Below are positions 41,542 to 49,501 of a stretch of DNA of 64,000 bases, one piece after another. The notes below the pieces were generated by a model. That model was not told the DNA's origin. It did not search any database and saw only the letters and a list, made by a program, of their open reading frames with translations. Origin of the DNA: Jiangella mangrovi (GTDB lineage Bacteria; Actinomycetota; Actinomycetes; Jiangellales; Jiangellaceae). The stretch spans positions 5,828,037 through 5,892,036 of the forward strand of contig NZ_JACHMM010000001.1 of NCBI RefSeq assembly GCF_014204975.1. Direction: 5' to 3'. The first letter of the stretch is position 1. Each line of letters starts with the position of its first letter. The position numbers were made by a program, and so were the translations under genes.

Positions 41542-41953
41542 GCCGGCCGGTCGCGGACCGCTGATCCGTCAGACACACCTGAGAACGTGTGGGAAAGTGA
41601 GGCGGCATGCCGGAATGACGGGGCGAGGTGGTTGATGCCAGGTCCTGGCGCCCCTGACCAGTCGTGTCGTGTGGCTCGAGGGTGAGAGGTGTGGGATCGC
41701 TGCGCCGACGATGTGAGATCGCTGTCGTGGACGCGACAGTGCTGCCGCGGCGTTGGCGCAGTATGGCCACAGCGATCGCTGCACGATGACCCAGAACGGC
41801 CCGTCACGCCACGCCAGCGTGTCGCTGGCTCGGCTCGGCCACGGTGTGGTGACACTGCACCCGGTGGGTGGCCGAACTGTCGCCTGGCAACAGCACCCAC
41901 GTCTGGCAGCAGCGCCACACCGTCGACGCCTCGCCCGCACCGCCGGACACGCC
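41542..41953. other. Unexplained non-coding stretch between DUF4349 and hemE
   Basis: 412 bp without a convincing gene on either strand. It contains GATCCGTCAGACAC (41563-41576, also at 35523-35536), three occurrences of GATCGCTG, a small hairpin CTGTCG...CGACAG (41722-41739) and a 12-bp palindrome CAGCGATCGCTG (41770-41781). It could be an old insertion-element remnant or a structured RNA. Confidence 0.55.
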
Positions 41954-43015
41954 TCAGGCGGCCGCGCCGGCCGCCTGAACCGTCTCGGTGACCCGGGCCA
42001 GCACGTCGGGGTTCGTGGTGGGGAGCACGCCGTGGCCGAGGTTGAAGACGTGCGCCGGCGCCCGCCGGCCCTCGGCCACGATGCGGTGCACCTCGCGCTC
42101 GACGACCGGCCAGTCGGCCCCGAGCAGCGCGGGGTCGAGGTTGCCCTGCAGCGGCTTGCCCGGGACCCGCAGCGCGGCCTCGTCGAGGGGCAGGCGCCAG
42201 TCGACGCCCACGACGTCGGCGCCGGCCGAGGCCATGAGCGGCAGGAACTCCGAGGTGCCCACCCCGAAGTGGATGCGCGGCACGTCGATGACGCTGTCGA
42301 GGACCTCGGCGCTGTGCGGGTGGACGTACTTGGCGTAGTCGGCCGCCGACAGCGCGCCGGCCCACGAGTCGAACAGCTGCACCGCGCTGGCGCCGGCGCG
42401 CACCTGGACGTCGAGGAACATCGCGGAGATGCCGGCGACCCGGCTCAGCAGCTCGTGCCAGAGCTCGGGGTCGCTGTGCATGAGCGCCTTGGTGACCTCG
42501 TGGTTCTTCGACGGGCCGCCCTCGACGAGGTACGAGGCCAGCGTGAACGGCGCGCCGGCGAAGCCGATGAGCGGCGTGGCGCCCAGCTCGCCGACCAGCG
42601 TGCGGACGGCCTCGTCGACGAACGCAACGTCGCCGGGCTCCAGCGGGCGCAACTGCTCGAGGTCGGCGCGGGTGCGGATGGGGCTGCCGAGCACCGGGCC
42701 CACGCCGGGCTTGACGTCGACGTCCACCCCCACGGCGCGCAGCGGCACCACGATGTCGGAGTAGAAGATGGCGGCGTCGACCCCGTAGCGCCTCACCGGC
42801 TGTAACGTGATCTCGGTCACCATGTCGGGACGGGTGCACGACTCCAGCATGGGCACGCCCTCGCGCAGCCGCCGGTACTCCGGCAGCGAGCGCCCGGCCT
42901 GGCGCATGAACCACACAGGTGGACGGCTCGTGCGCTCGCCGCGGCAGGCGCGCACGAAGAGGCTTTCGGACGGCCCGGCGGGCGCGGAGGCGTTGTCGTC
43001 GTAGGTCACGGTCAC
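41954..43015 (-). CDS. hemE: Uroporphyrinogen decarboxylase
   Basis: A 353-residue enzyme that decarboxylates uroporphyrinogen III to coproporphyrinogen III, the substrate of the HemY encoded nearby. Active-site loop PPVWFMRQAGRSLPEYR, the FYSDIVVPLRAVG Asp, and GFAGAPFTLASYLVEGG are conserved. The GTG at 43015 is the likely start; the frame is open further upstream into the divergent DUF3000 promoter region. Gene order hemE, DUF3000, rnd is typical for actinobacteria. Confidence 0.95.
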   Translation of the reverse strand: MTVTYDDNASAPAGPSESLFVRACRGERTSRPPVWFMRQAGRSLPEYRRLREGVPMLESCTRPDMVTEITLQPVRRYGVDAAIFYSDIVVPLRAVGVDVDVKPGVGPVLGSPIRTRADLEQLRPLEPGDVAFVDEAVRTLVGELGATPLIGFAGAPFTLASYLVEGGPSKNHEVTKALMHSDPELWHELLSRVAGISAMFLDVQVRAGASAVQLFDSWAGALSAADYAKYVHPHSAEVLDSVIDVPRIHFGVGTSEFLPLMASAGADVVGVDWRLPLDEAALRVPGKPLQGNLDPALLGADWPVVEREVHRIVAEGRRAPAHVFNLGHGVLPTTNPDVLARVTETVQAAGAAA

Positions 43016-43083
43016 ATCACTGATGGTCGCATGGCGGGCGTGCCTGCCTGACGCGACCGTCAAACGGGCCTAGTCTGCCAATT

Positions 43084-43686
43084 GTGGCAAGGGACACCGA
43101 GGGTCTCCAGCCGGGGGTACCGGCTGTGTTCGAGCGTGCGGTGCGCTCCCTGACGTCTGCCCAGTTCCGGCCCGAGGTCAGCCTCGAGCAGACGCCCGCG
43201 CCGAAGCGGCTGGCCCCGCACACCCATGCACTCAGCGCCGACGTCTTCGTCGACGACGGCGACGAGGACGCCACCGCCACCGGCCGTCTCGTGCTGCTCT
43301 ACGACCCCGACGGGCAAGAGGCCTGGCACGGCGAGTTCCGCCTGGTCACCTATCTACGAGCCAGCCTCGAACCCGAGATGGGCGCCGACCCTCTGCTGCT
43401 CGCCGTCGGCTGGACCTGGATCATCGACTCCCTGGCCGGCCGGTCCGCGCCGTACACCGCCGCCAGCGGCACCGTCACGCGCGTCGCGTCCGAGGGGTTC
43501 GGCGGCATGGCCGGCGAACTCGCCAGTGCCGAGATCGAGATCCGCGCGTCCTGGACGCCCCTCGAGTCCGATCTCACCCCGCACGCCCTGGCCTGGGGCG
43601 ACGCGCTCGCGACGGCGGCCGGCTTGATGCCGCTGCCGGTCGGCGTGGTCGCCATGCCACAGACACGTCGTAGGCGGAGCCGTTGA
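43084..43686 (+). CDS. DUF3000 protein
   Basis: A 200-residue actinobacterial protein of the DUF3000 family, recognised by VFERAVRSLTSAQFRPEVSLEQTPAPKRLAPH and EMGADPLLLAVGWTWIIDSLAG. GTG start. The gene overlaps rnd by 4 bp (TTGA) and the pair is conserved beside hemE, so a link to RNA processing or haem is possible. No known function. Confidence 0.88.
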   Translation: MARDTEGLQPGVPAVFERAVRSLTSAQFRPEVSLEQTPAPKRLAPHTHALSADVFVDDGDEDATATGRLVLLYDPDGQEAWHGEFRLVTYLRASLEPEMGADPLLLAVGWTWIIDSLAGRSAPYTAASGTVTRVASEGFGGMAGELASAEIEIRASWTPLESDLTPHALAWGDALATAAGLMPLPVGVVAMPQTRRRRSR

Positions 43687-44939
43687 CGGACGACGACGTC
43701 TCGACTCCGCTGCTGGAGCCCCGCGACGGCCTTCCGGAGGTCATCACCGACGGTGAGACCCTGAAGGCCGTCATCGCGGCGTTCGCGTCCGCCGACGGGC
43801 CGGTCGCCGTCGACGCCGAGCGCGCGTCCGGCTACCGCTACGGCCACCGCGCCTACCTCATCCAGCTGCGCCGCACCGGCGCGGGCACGGCGCTCATCGA
43901 CCCCATCGCGGTGCCCGACCTCTCCGCGCTCGGCGACGTGCTGGCCGAGTCCGAGTGGGTGCTGCACGCCGCGTCGCAGGACCTCGCCTGCCTCGCCGAG
44001 GTCGGCATGAAGCCGGAGCGGCTGTTCGACACCGAGCTGGCCGGGCGGCTGCTCGGACTCCCCCGCGTCGGCCTCGGCCCGCTGGTCGACAGCGTGCTCG
44101 GCTACGCGCTCGAGAAGGGGCACTCGGCCGCCGACTGGTCCACGCGGCCGCTGCCCGAGGACTGGCTGCGCTACGCCGCCCTCGACGTCGAACTGCTCAT
44201 CGAGCTGCGGGACGCCTTGGAGGCGTCGCTCATCGAGACGGGCAAGCTCGACTGGGCGCACGAGGAGTTCGCCGCCATCGCCGCGGCGCCGCAGCAGGAG
44301 CCGCGTGCCGACCCGTGGCGGCGCACGTCGGGCCTGCACCGCATCCGCGACCGCCGCCGGCTCGCCGTCGTGCGGCAGCTCTGGTACGCCCGCGACGACC
44401 TCGCCCGGCAGCGCGACCTCTCCCCCGGCCGGGTGCTGCCCGACTCCGCCATCATCGAGGCCGCGCTCACCATGCCGACCACGGCCGACGCCATGGCGGC
44501 GATGCCGGTCTACCGCGGCCGGTCGCAACGGCGCGAGCTGTCCCGCTGGTTCGGTGCGGTCGCCGACGCCCGGGCCATGACGGACAAGGAGCTGCCGCCG
44601 CAGACCGCCCCGTACGACGGCCCGCCGCCGCCGCGCGCCTGGGCGACCCGGCAGCCCGACGCCGCCGCCCGGCTGGCGGCCGCGCGCGCCCGCGTCGTCG
44701 AGATCGCCGAGGCCCACGACCTGCCGGTCGAGAACCTGCTGACGCCCGACACCCTGCGCCGGGCCGCCTGGCAGCCGCCGTCGCCGCTGAGCACCGAGGC
44801 GATCGCCGACGTGTTCCGCTCGCGCGGGGCGCGGGAGTGGCAGATCGCGCTGACGGCCGAGGCCGTCGCCGACGCGTTCGCGAACCCCGCGCCGCCCGCG
44901 GCTGCCGCCGTCGACACTCCACCGCCCGCCGCGGGCTGA
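43683..44939 (+). CDS. rnd: Ribonuclease D
   Basis: A 418-residue 3'-5' exonuclease of the DEDD family. Exonuclease motif I is VAVDAERASGYRYG, motif II LHAASQDLACLAEVG, and motif III RYAALDVELLIEL with the Tyr/Asp pair. An HRDC domain follows (ARQRDLSPGRVLPDSAIIEAALTMP). TTG start overlapping the DUF3000 stop. It trims stable RNA 3' ends. Confidence 0.93.
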   Translation: MTDDDVSTPLLEPRDGLPEVITDGETLKAVIAAFASADGPVAVDAERASGYRYGHRAYLIQLRRTGAGTALIDPIAVPDLSALGDVLAESEWVLHAASQDLACLAEVGMKPERLFDTELAGRLLGLPRVGLGPLVDSVLGYALEKGHSAADWSTRPLPEDWLRYAALDVELLIELRDALEASLIETGKLDWAHEEFAAIAAAPQQEPRADPWRRTSGLHRIRDRRRLAVVRQLWYARDDLARQRDLSPGRVLPDSAIIEAALTMPTTADAMAAMPVYRGRSQRRELSRWFGAVADARAMTDKELPPQTAPYDGPPPPRAWATRQPDAAARLAAARARVVEIAEAHDLPVENLLTPDTLRRAAWQPPSPLSTEAIADVFRSRGAREWQIALTAEAVADAFANPAPPAAAAVDTPPPAAG

Positions 44940-44949
44940 CGGCGTCAGC
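44935..44949. terminator. Short palindrome shared by two convergent stops
   Basis: GCTGACGGCGTCAGC contains the rnd stop codon and the stop of the convergent reductase gene. The gap is only 5 bp, so this six-base-pair stem is the only terminator-like structure here. Confidence 0.35.
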
Positions 44950-45550
44950 TCGCGTACTGCGGGGGCCCGGCCGGCCGGTACACCTGGGCCGTGATGCCGT
45001 TCGGGAAGGCGCGGAAGTCGGCCAGCTCGAGCGCACGGTCCGGGCCGTCGTCGGGGAACAGCCGCACGCCCTGGCCGACGACGACGGGGTAGGTGAGCAG
45101 CACGATTTCGTCGACCAGCTGCTGGTCGAGCAGCCAACGGAGCAGGGTGCCGCTGCCGTGGACCTGCAGCTCCCCGCCCGGCCGGGCCTTCAGGTCGGCG
45201 ACGGCGGCCGCGGTGTCGCCGTCGAGCACGGTCGTGCCGGCCCATTGCGGGTCGGTGAGCGTGGTCGACGCGACGAACTTGGGGCGCGTGTTCAGGGCCG
45301 TCCAGATGGGGCTGTCGCCCGGGTCGGCCCAGGTGCCCCACGAGCCGGCGAAGATCTCGTAGGTCTGCCGGCCGAACAGGAACGCGTCGGCGCGCTCGTA
45401 GACCTGGCCGAGGTACGCCTCGCTCTCGCCGGTGAACAGCGGCAGCGCCCAGCCGCCGCGCTCGAACCCGCCCCTGCGGTCCTCGTCAGCCCCGCCGAGC
45501 CCCTGCATGACGCCGTCGACGGAGACATTGGTGACTGTGGTGAGCTTCAT
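44945..45550 (-). CDS. Dihydrofolate-reductase family protein (YyaP/RibD-like)
   Basis: A 201-residue reductase-like protein: LTTVTNVSVDGVMQGLGGADEDRRGGFERGGW, ADAFLFGRQTYEIFAGSW, LQVHGSGTLLRWLLDQQLVDEIVLLTYPVVVGQGVRLFPD. Members are stress-related or antibiotic-resistance reductases of unknown substrate. ATG with AGGAAGG upstream. No operon partner. Confidence 0.88.
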   Translation of the reverse strand: MKLTTVTNVSVDGVMQGLGGADEDRRGGFERGGWALPLFTGESEAYLGQVYERADAFLFGRQTYEIFAGSWGTWADPGDSPIWTALNTRPKFVASTTLTDPQWAGTTVLDGDTAAAVADLKARPGGELQVHGSGTLLRWLLDQQLVDEIVLLTYPVVVGQGVRLFPDDGPDRALELADFRAFPNGITAQVYRPAGPPQYAS

Positions 45551-45658
45551 GATCGCGGTTCCTTCCTCGGGGGTGCGCCTCGTGGGCGCCTCTCACCCCT
45601 GCTACGAACCCCGCTACCCGATTTCGACACCGCGCCCCGAGATTCTTCCCCTCCGCTC

Positions 45659-45757
45659 ATGATCATGTCCCCTCGCGGGCGCTGTGGCGCCGCGAAGGCA
45701 CATGATCATCCGAACAACGACGGTCATCGGCGGAACCGCGGCCCGCGTCCTCACTCG
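45659..45757. repeat. GATCATGT-type hairpin repeat with conserved flank, copy 2 (inverted)
   Basis: Arms at 45659-45678 and 45690-45709 begin ATGATCATGT and pair over 20 bp with two mismatches. On the minus strand the flank at 45710-45757 contains CGCGAGTGAGGACG and CCGCCGATGAC as in the 35.4-kb copy, with about 11 extra bases. Confidence 0.83.
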
Positions 45758-45898
45758 CGTTTCGCTCACCTCACCCGCTCCAGGGCCGCATCGCAGACCC
45801 TGGAGCGGCGATGTTCGGCTCTCAGGCCGAAGGCCACCGACACGATGCGGCCGCAGGGGCGTCCGTCAGACACGCTCCAGGCCGCGTCAGTCTTTGTC

Positions 45899-45954
45899 GA
45901 TCATGGAAAAGGGCGGGTTCCGCGGCGCTGGAGACCCGCTTTTCTCCATGATCA
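45899..45954. repeat. GATCATGGA-type hairpin repeat, copy 2 (inverted)
   Basis: Arms GATCATGGAAAAGGGCGGG and its partner at 45932-45954 pair with a one-base bulge. Its reverse complement aligns end to end with 35313-35373 and on into CCCCGGATCC and GCTGACGG. It lies at the 3' end of the FAD-oxidoreductase gene. Confidence 0.83.
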
Positions 45955-45997
45955 AGAAGGATCCGGGGTCGCGGGACCACCCGGGTCGCGCGAACCG

Positions 45998-47431
45998 TCA
46001 GCTGAGGCCGTCGACGTAGCCGGAGCGGGCGAACCGCTCGCGCGCCACCGTCCAGGCGTACCGGTCGAAGCGGCCGTCGTCGCGGATGGCGCCGACGGCG
46101 CCGTAGGCCATGAGCAGCGCCTGGTCGATGTTCTCGAGGACGAACAGGCCCTGCCGGCCCAGCGTGACGACGCGGCGGATCATGCGGGCCCAGTTGTCGA
46201 CGTCGCTGAGGTCGTGCTCGTAGCCCACCCGGTAGATGGGGTACACCTGGCCGATGCGGCGCGACTCGACGTGCACCCGGTTGACCTTGGGCAGCCCGGT
46301 GAGGCCCAGGGTCTCGTCGACGAGGTCGGCGAGCGACTCGTCGTCGAGGCCCCACACGTCGTCGGTCATGGAGCACGGGATCTCGGCGCACAGCACGGAC
46401 CGGTCGGCGGGGTCCGACGGGTTGGCGCGGTAGTTGGCCGGCTCGGAGATGCGGATGACCGGCGTGCGCGGGTCGGGGATGTCGTGGGAGTCGTGCGGAC
46501 TCCACCGTCCACCCTGGTGCACGACGTAGACCAGCAGCATGGCGCGGTAGCGCAGCCGCGCCGACGACTCGATGGACGTCAGCGACGGCGCCGGGCGGGC
46601 GATGCGCGCGAGCACCGGCAGCGGCAGCGTCGAGAACACCAGCCCGCCGGTGATGAGGTCGCCGTCCTGCGTGCTGACCTCGACCTCGTCCTCGGTGACG
46701 CGAACGCGGTCGACCTCGGCCTCGCAGCGGATCTCGACCCCGGCCGTGACGGCGGCGTCGGCGAGCGCCTCGACGAGCTGCCCGAACCCGGTGCGCGGGT
46801 AGTAGTAGCCGCCACCCGTGGCCGACGCGCCACCGGCGCCGGGCTTGCCGCCCTTGCGGCCGCGGCGCAGTGCCCGGGCGGCGACCCGCCAGGTGCCGAG
46901 CCGGTCGGTCTGCCGGCGGGCCTGGTCGGCGCTGATGCGATCGCCCGGCAGACCCCACTGCTTCTCGGCGAGCGGGCCGTAGACCGACTCGTACAGCGCC
47001 GGCCCGACGCGCGTGCGCACCAGGCCGCCGTAGGTCTCGGACTCCTCGCGCCGGAACTTCGACACCGCGGAGTCGCGGGCGACCTTCGCGAGGAACGACG
47101 GCGGCAGCTTGCGGGCGGCCTCCTCGGCGCGCAGCGGCAGGCCGAGCCACTGGTCGCCGACGCGGATGCGGCTGGACCGCCGTCGCTGCTGGAGGTCGTC
47201 GCCGAGCAGGGCGCGGAGGTCGTGCAGGATGGCCGGCGGCGTGTTGGGGTCGAGCCGGTGCGAGCCCTGGTCGACGCGCACCCCGCCCACCTCGAACGAC
47301 GCGGCCAGGCCGCCCACGTGGTCGGCGCGCTCGAGCAGCGTCACCTTCATGCCCCGCTGGGCAGCGCGCCAGGCGGCGGCGAGGCCCGCGGGCCCCGCGC
47401 CGATCACGATGAGATCGTACGAGCCGGTCAT
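45998..47431 (-). CDS. FAD-dependent amine-oxidase/desaturase-like oxidoreductase
   Basis: A 477-residue flavoprotein with the dinucleotide motif YDLIVIGAGPAGLAAAWRAAQRG and GG motif DHVGGLAASFEVGGVRVDQGSHRL. It resembles protoporphyrinogen-oxidase-like and polyprenyl/carotenoid-modifying enzymes (RTGFGQLVEALADAAVTAGVEIRCEAEV), but HemY is encoded elsewhere, so another substrate is likely. Alone on its strand. ATG start 99 bp from the divergent AlkD-like gene. Confidence 0.85.
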   Translation of the reverse strand: MTGSYDLIVIGAGPAGLAAAWRAAQRGMKVTLLERADHVGGLAASFEVGGVRVDQGSHRLDPNTPPAILHDLRALLGDDLQQRRRSSRIRVGDQWLGLPLRAEEAARKLPPSFLAKVARDSAVSKFRREESETYGGLVRTRVGPALYESVYGPLAEKQWGLPGDRISADQARRQTDRLGTWRVAARALRRGRKGGKPGAGGASATGGGYYYPRTGFGQLVEALADAAVTAGVEIRCEAEVDRVRVTEDEVEVSTQDGDLITGGLVFSTLPLPVLARIARPAPSLTSIESSARLRYRAMLLVYVVHQGGRWSPHDSHDIPDPRTPVIRISEPANYRANPSDPADRSVLCAEIPCSMTDDVWGLDDESLADLVDETLGLTGLPKVNRVHVESRRIGQVYPIYRVGYEHDLSDVDNWARMIRRVVTLGRQGLFVLENIDQALLMAYGAVGAIRDDGRFDRYAWTVARERFARSGYVDGLS

Positions 47432-47529
47432 GTGAGGACTCAGCCTAACGACACCTGTCCACGCGACACGCCGTCACGCACGCGGAGGAGCGTCACGGTC
47501 GCGATCTGTGACGGCCTACCGTTGCGGGC

Positions 47530-48252
47530 ATGACCGCCGCCGTCACCGCTCTCGTCGACGCCGTGCGGACGGCGTTGCGCGCGGCCGCCGACCCCACGGC
47601 CGCGGAGCCGATGCGCGCGTACATGAAGTCGGAGATGCCGTTCCTCGGCGTCCCCAAGCCGGCCCGCACGGCCGCACTGAAGCCCGTCTTCGCGACTCAT
47701 CGGATCGACGACGGCGTGAGCTGGCGGTCCGCGGTGCTCGCCCTGTGGGACGGCGCCGAGTTCCGCGAGGAGCGCTACGCCGCCGTCACGATGGCGCAGC
47801 TGAAGCCGTACGCCGTCCACGCCACACAGCCGGAGGCCCTCGACCTCTACGACCACCTGATCGTCACCGGCGCCTGGTGGGACTTCGTCGACGAGGTCGC
47901 CATCCGCTCGGTCGGCCCGCTGCTGCGCGCCCATCCGGCGGTCGTCACCCCGCCGGTCCGCGCGTGGGCCTACGACGCCGACCGCTGGCGCCGTCGTACC
48001 GCGGTCATCTGTCAGGTCGGCTCGAAGGCCGCGATCGACGTGGACCTGCTGGCCGAGGCGATCGAGGCCAACACCCACGACCCGGACTTCTTCCTGCGCA
48101 AGGGCATCGGGTGGGCGCTGCGCCAGCACGCGCGCGTCGACCCCGACTGGGTCCGCGCCTTCGTGGCCGCGCACGAGGCCGACCTGTCGCCGTTGTCACG
48201 CCGCGAGGCACTGCGTACCATCGACCCACCGAGTATTGTTACTCGTGGGTAG
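47530..48252 (+). CDS. AlkD-like DNA alkylation repair protein
   Basis: A 240-residue all-helical HEAT-like repeat protein that resembles the AlkD DNA glycosylases. MRAYMKSEMPFLGVPKPARTAAL is the characteristic N-terminus, followed by ALDLYDHLIVTGAWWDFVDEVAIRSVG with the Trp and Asp of the active site and RRRTAVICQVGSKA, FLRKGIGWALRQHARVDPDWVRAFV. It would excise N3- or N7-alkylated bases. The 3' end holds the palindrome that precedes the fad operon. Confidence 0.9.
   Translation: MTAAVTALVDAVRTALRAAADPTAAEPMRAYMKSEMPFLGVPKPARTAALKPVFATHRIDDGVSWRSAVLALWDGAEFREERYAAVTMAQLKPYAVHATQPEALDLYDHLIVTGAWWDFVDEVAIRSVGPLLRAHPAVVTPPVRAWAYDADRWRRRTAVICQVGSKAAIDVDLLAEAIEANTHDPDFFLRKGIGWALRQHARVDPDWVRAFVAAHEADLSPLSRREALRTIDPPSIVTRG
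48224..48250. promoter_or_regulatory. Palindrome upstream of the beta-oxidation operon, probable fatty-acid repressor operator
   Basis: ACCCACCGAGTA and TACTCGTGGGT flank TTGT; they are complementary except for one extra C. It ends 24 bp before the fadA start, in the last codons of the AlkD-like gene. A TetR- or GntR-type fatty-acid regulator is the likely binder. Confidence 0.6.
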
Positions 48253-48274
48253 CTTTCGATCCGAGGAGGGCCAC

Positions 48275-49501
48275 GTGCCACGCTCCACCAGGCCTGTTCG
48301 CGACGTGCTGTTCGTCGACGGCGTCCGCACGCCGTTCGGCAAGGCCGGACCCAAGGGCATGTACCACGAGACCCGCGCCGACGATCTCGTCATCAACTGC
48401 ATCCGCGAGCTGCTGCGCCGCAACCCGGGCCTGCCGCCCGAGCGCGTCGACGACGTCGCCATCGCCGCGACCACGCAGCTCGGCGACCAGGGCCTGACCA
48501 TCGGACGGACGGCGGCGCTGCTGGCCGGGCTGCCGAAGTCGGTGCCGGGCTACGCCATCGACCGCATGTGCGCCGGCGCCATGACCGCCGTCACCACCAC
48601 GGCCGGCGGTATCGCGTTCGGCGCCTACGACGTCGTCATCGCCGGCGGCGTCGAGCACATGGGCCGCCACCCCATGGGCGAGGGCGTCGACCCCAACCCG
48701 CGCATCCTCGCCGAGAAGCTGGTCGACCCGTCCGCGCTGGTCATGGGCAGCACCGCCGAGAACCTGCACGACCGCTTCCCGCACCTGTCCAAGGAGCGCG
48801 CCGACGCGTTCGCCGCCGCCAGCCAGGCCAAGTACGCGGCGGCGCTGGCGGACGGGAAGGTCCAGCCCGACCTCGTCCCCGTCGCCACCCGCTCGGTCGA
48901 GCACGGCTGGGGCCTCGCCACGGCCGACGAGCCGCCGCGCCCCGGCACGTCCGTCGACGACCTCGCCGGGCTCAAGACGCCGTTCCGCCCGCACGGCCGG
49001 GTCACCGCCGGCAACGCCGCGGGCCTGAACGACGGCGCCACCGCGGCCCTGCTGGTCAGCGACGAGGCGGCCGCCGAGTTCGGGCTGACGCCGAAGATGC
49101 GGCTGGTGTCGTACTCCTTCGCCGGCGTCGAGCCCGAGGTCATGGGCGTCGGCCCGGTCCCGGCGACGGAGAAGGCTCTCGCCAAGGCCGGCCTGAACAT
49201 CGACGACATCGGGCTGTTCGAGATCAACGAGGCGTTCGCCGTCCAGGTGCTGGCCTTCCTCGACCACTTCGGCATCGCCGACGACGACCCCCGCGTCAAC
49301 CAGTACGGCGGCGCCATCGCCGTCGGCCACCCGCTCGCCTCGTCCGGCGTCCGGCTGATGAACCAGCTGGCCCGCCAGTTCGAGGAGCACCCCGAGGTCC
49401 GCTACGGCGTCACCACCATGTGCATCGGCATCGGCATGGGCGGCACCGTCGTCTGGGAGAACCCCCACCACACCGACTACGCGCAGGAGGCCGCGGCCTG
49501 A
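48275..49501 (+). CDS. fadA: Acetyl-CoA acyltransferase (3-ketoacyl-CoA thiolase)
   Basis: A 408-residue thiolase that performs the last step of beta-oxidation. The acyl-accepting cysteine is C99 in AIDRMCAGAMTAV; the other catalytic residues are in EINEAFAVQ, GGAIAVGHPLASSG and MCIGIGMGG. GTG start with GAGGAGGG. It overlaps fadB by one base (TGATG), the standard two-gene unit of the trifunctional complex. Confidence 0.94.
   Translation: MPRSTRPVRDVLFVDGVRTPFGKAGPKGMYHETRADDLVINCIRELLRRNPGLPPERVDDVAIAATTQLGDQGLTIGRTAALLAGLPKSVPGYAIDRMCAGAMTAVTTTAGGIAFGAYDVVIAGGVEHMGRHPMGEGVDPNPRILAEKLVDPSALVMGSTAENLHDRFPHLSKERADAFAAASQAKYAAALADGKVQPDLVPVATRSVEHGWGLATADEPPRPGTSVDDLAGLKTPFRPHGRVTAGNAAGLNDGATAALLVSDEAAAEFGLTPKMRLVSYSFAGVEPEVMGVGPVPATEKALAKAGLNIDDIGLFEINEAFAVQVLAFLDHFGIADDDPRVNQYGGAIAVGHPLASSGVRLMNQLARQFEEHPEVRYGVTTMCIGIGMGGTVVWENPHHTDYAQEAAA

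Larger units (their letters stand above)
45551..45997. other. Repeat-filled intergenic region
   Basis: 447 bp without a gene. It carries inverted copies of both hairpin repeats found at 35.3-35.5 kb, a small stem CTCCAGGG/CCCTGGAG near 45780, and CCGTCAGACACGCTCCAGG (45863-45881). The two regions therefore share three separate sequence blocks in different arrangement. Confidence 0.7.

Noticed and set aside
41569-41940. Minus-strand ORF of 123 codons as a gene
   Set aside because: Biased Arg/Pro translation, no motif, no ribosome site; treated as non-coding.
44935-44949. GACGGCGTCAG word recurring at several places as a possible repeat family
   Set aside because: It is short, occurs inside coding sequence as well, and fits the general codon and base composition; only the 44.9-kb palindrome is reported.
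43955-47533. Plus-strand open frame of almost 1,200 codons across rnd, repeats and FAD oxidoreductase
   Set aside because: Low-complexity Arg/Gly/Ala translation antisense to or out of frame with recognisable genes, typical of very GC-rich DNA.
48568-49500. Very long open frame continuous with fadB upstream of its start
   Set aside because: It is a shadow frame in fadA rich in Arg/His/Pro; fadA itself has all thiolase motifs and ends at the fadB ATG.
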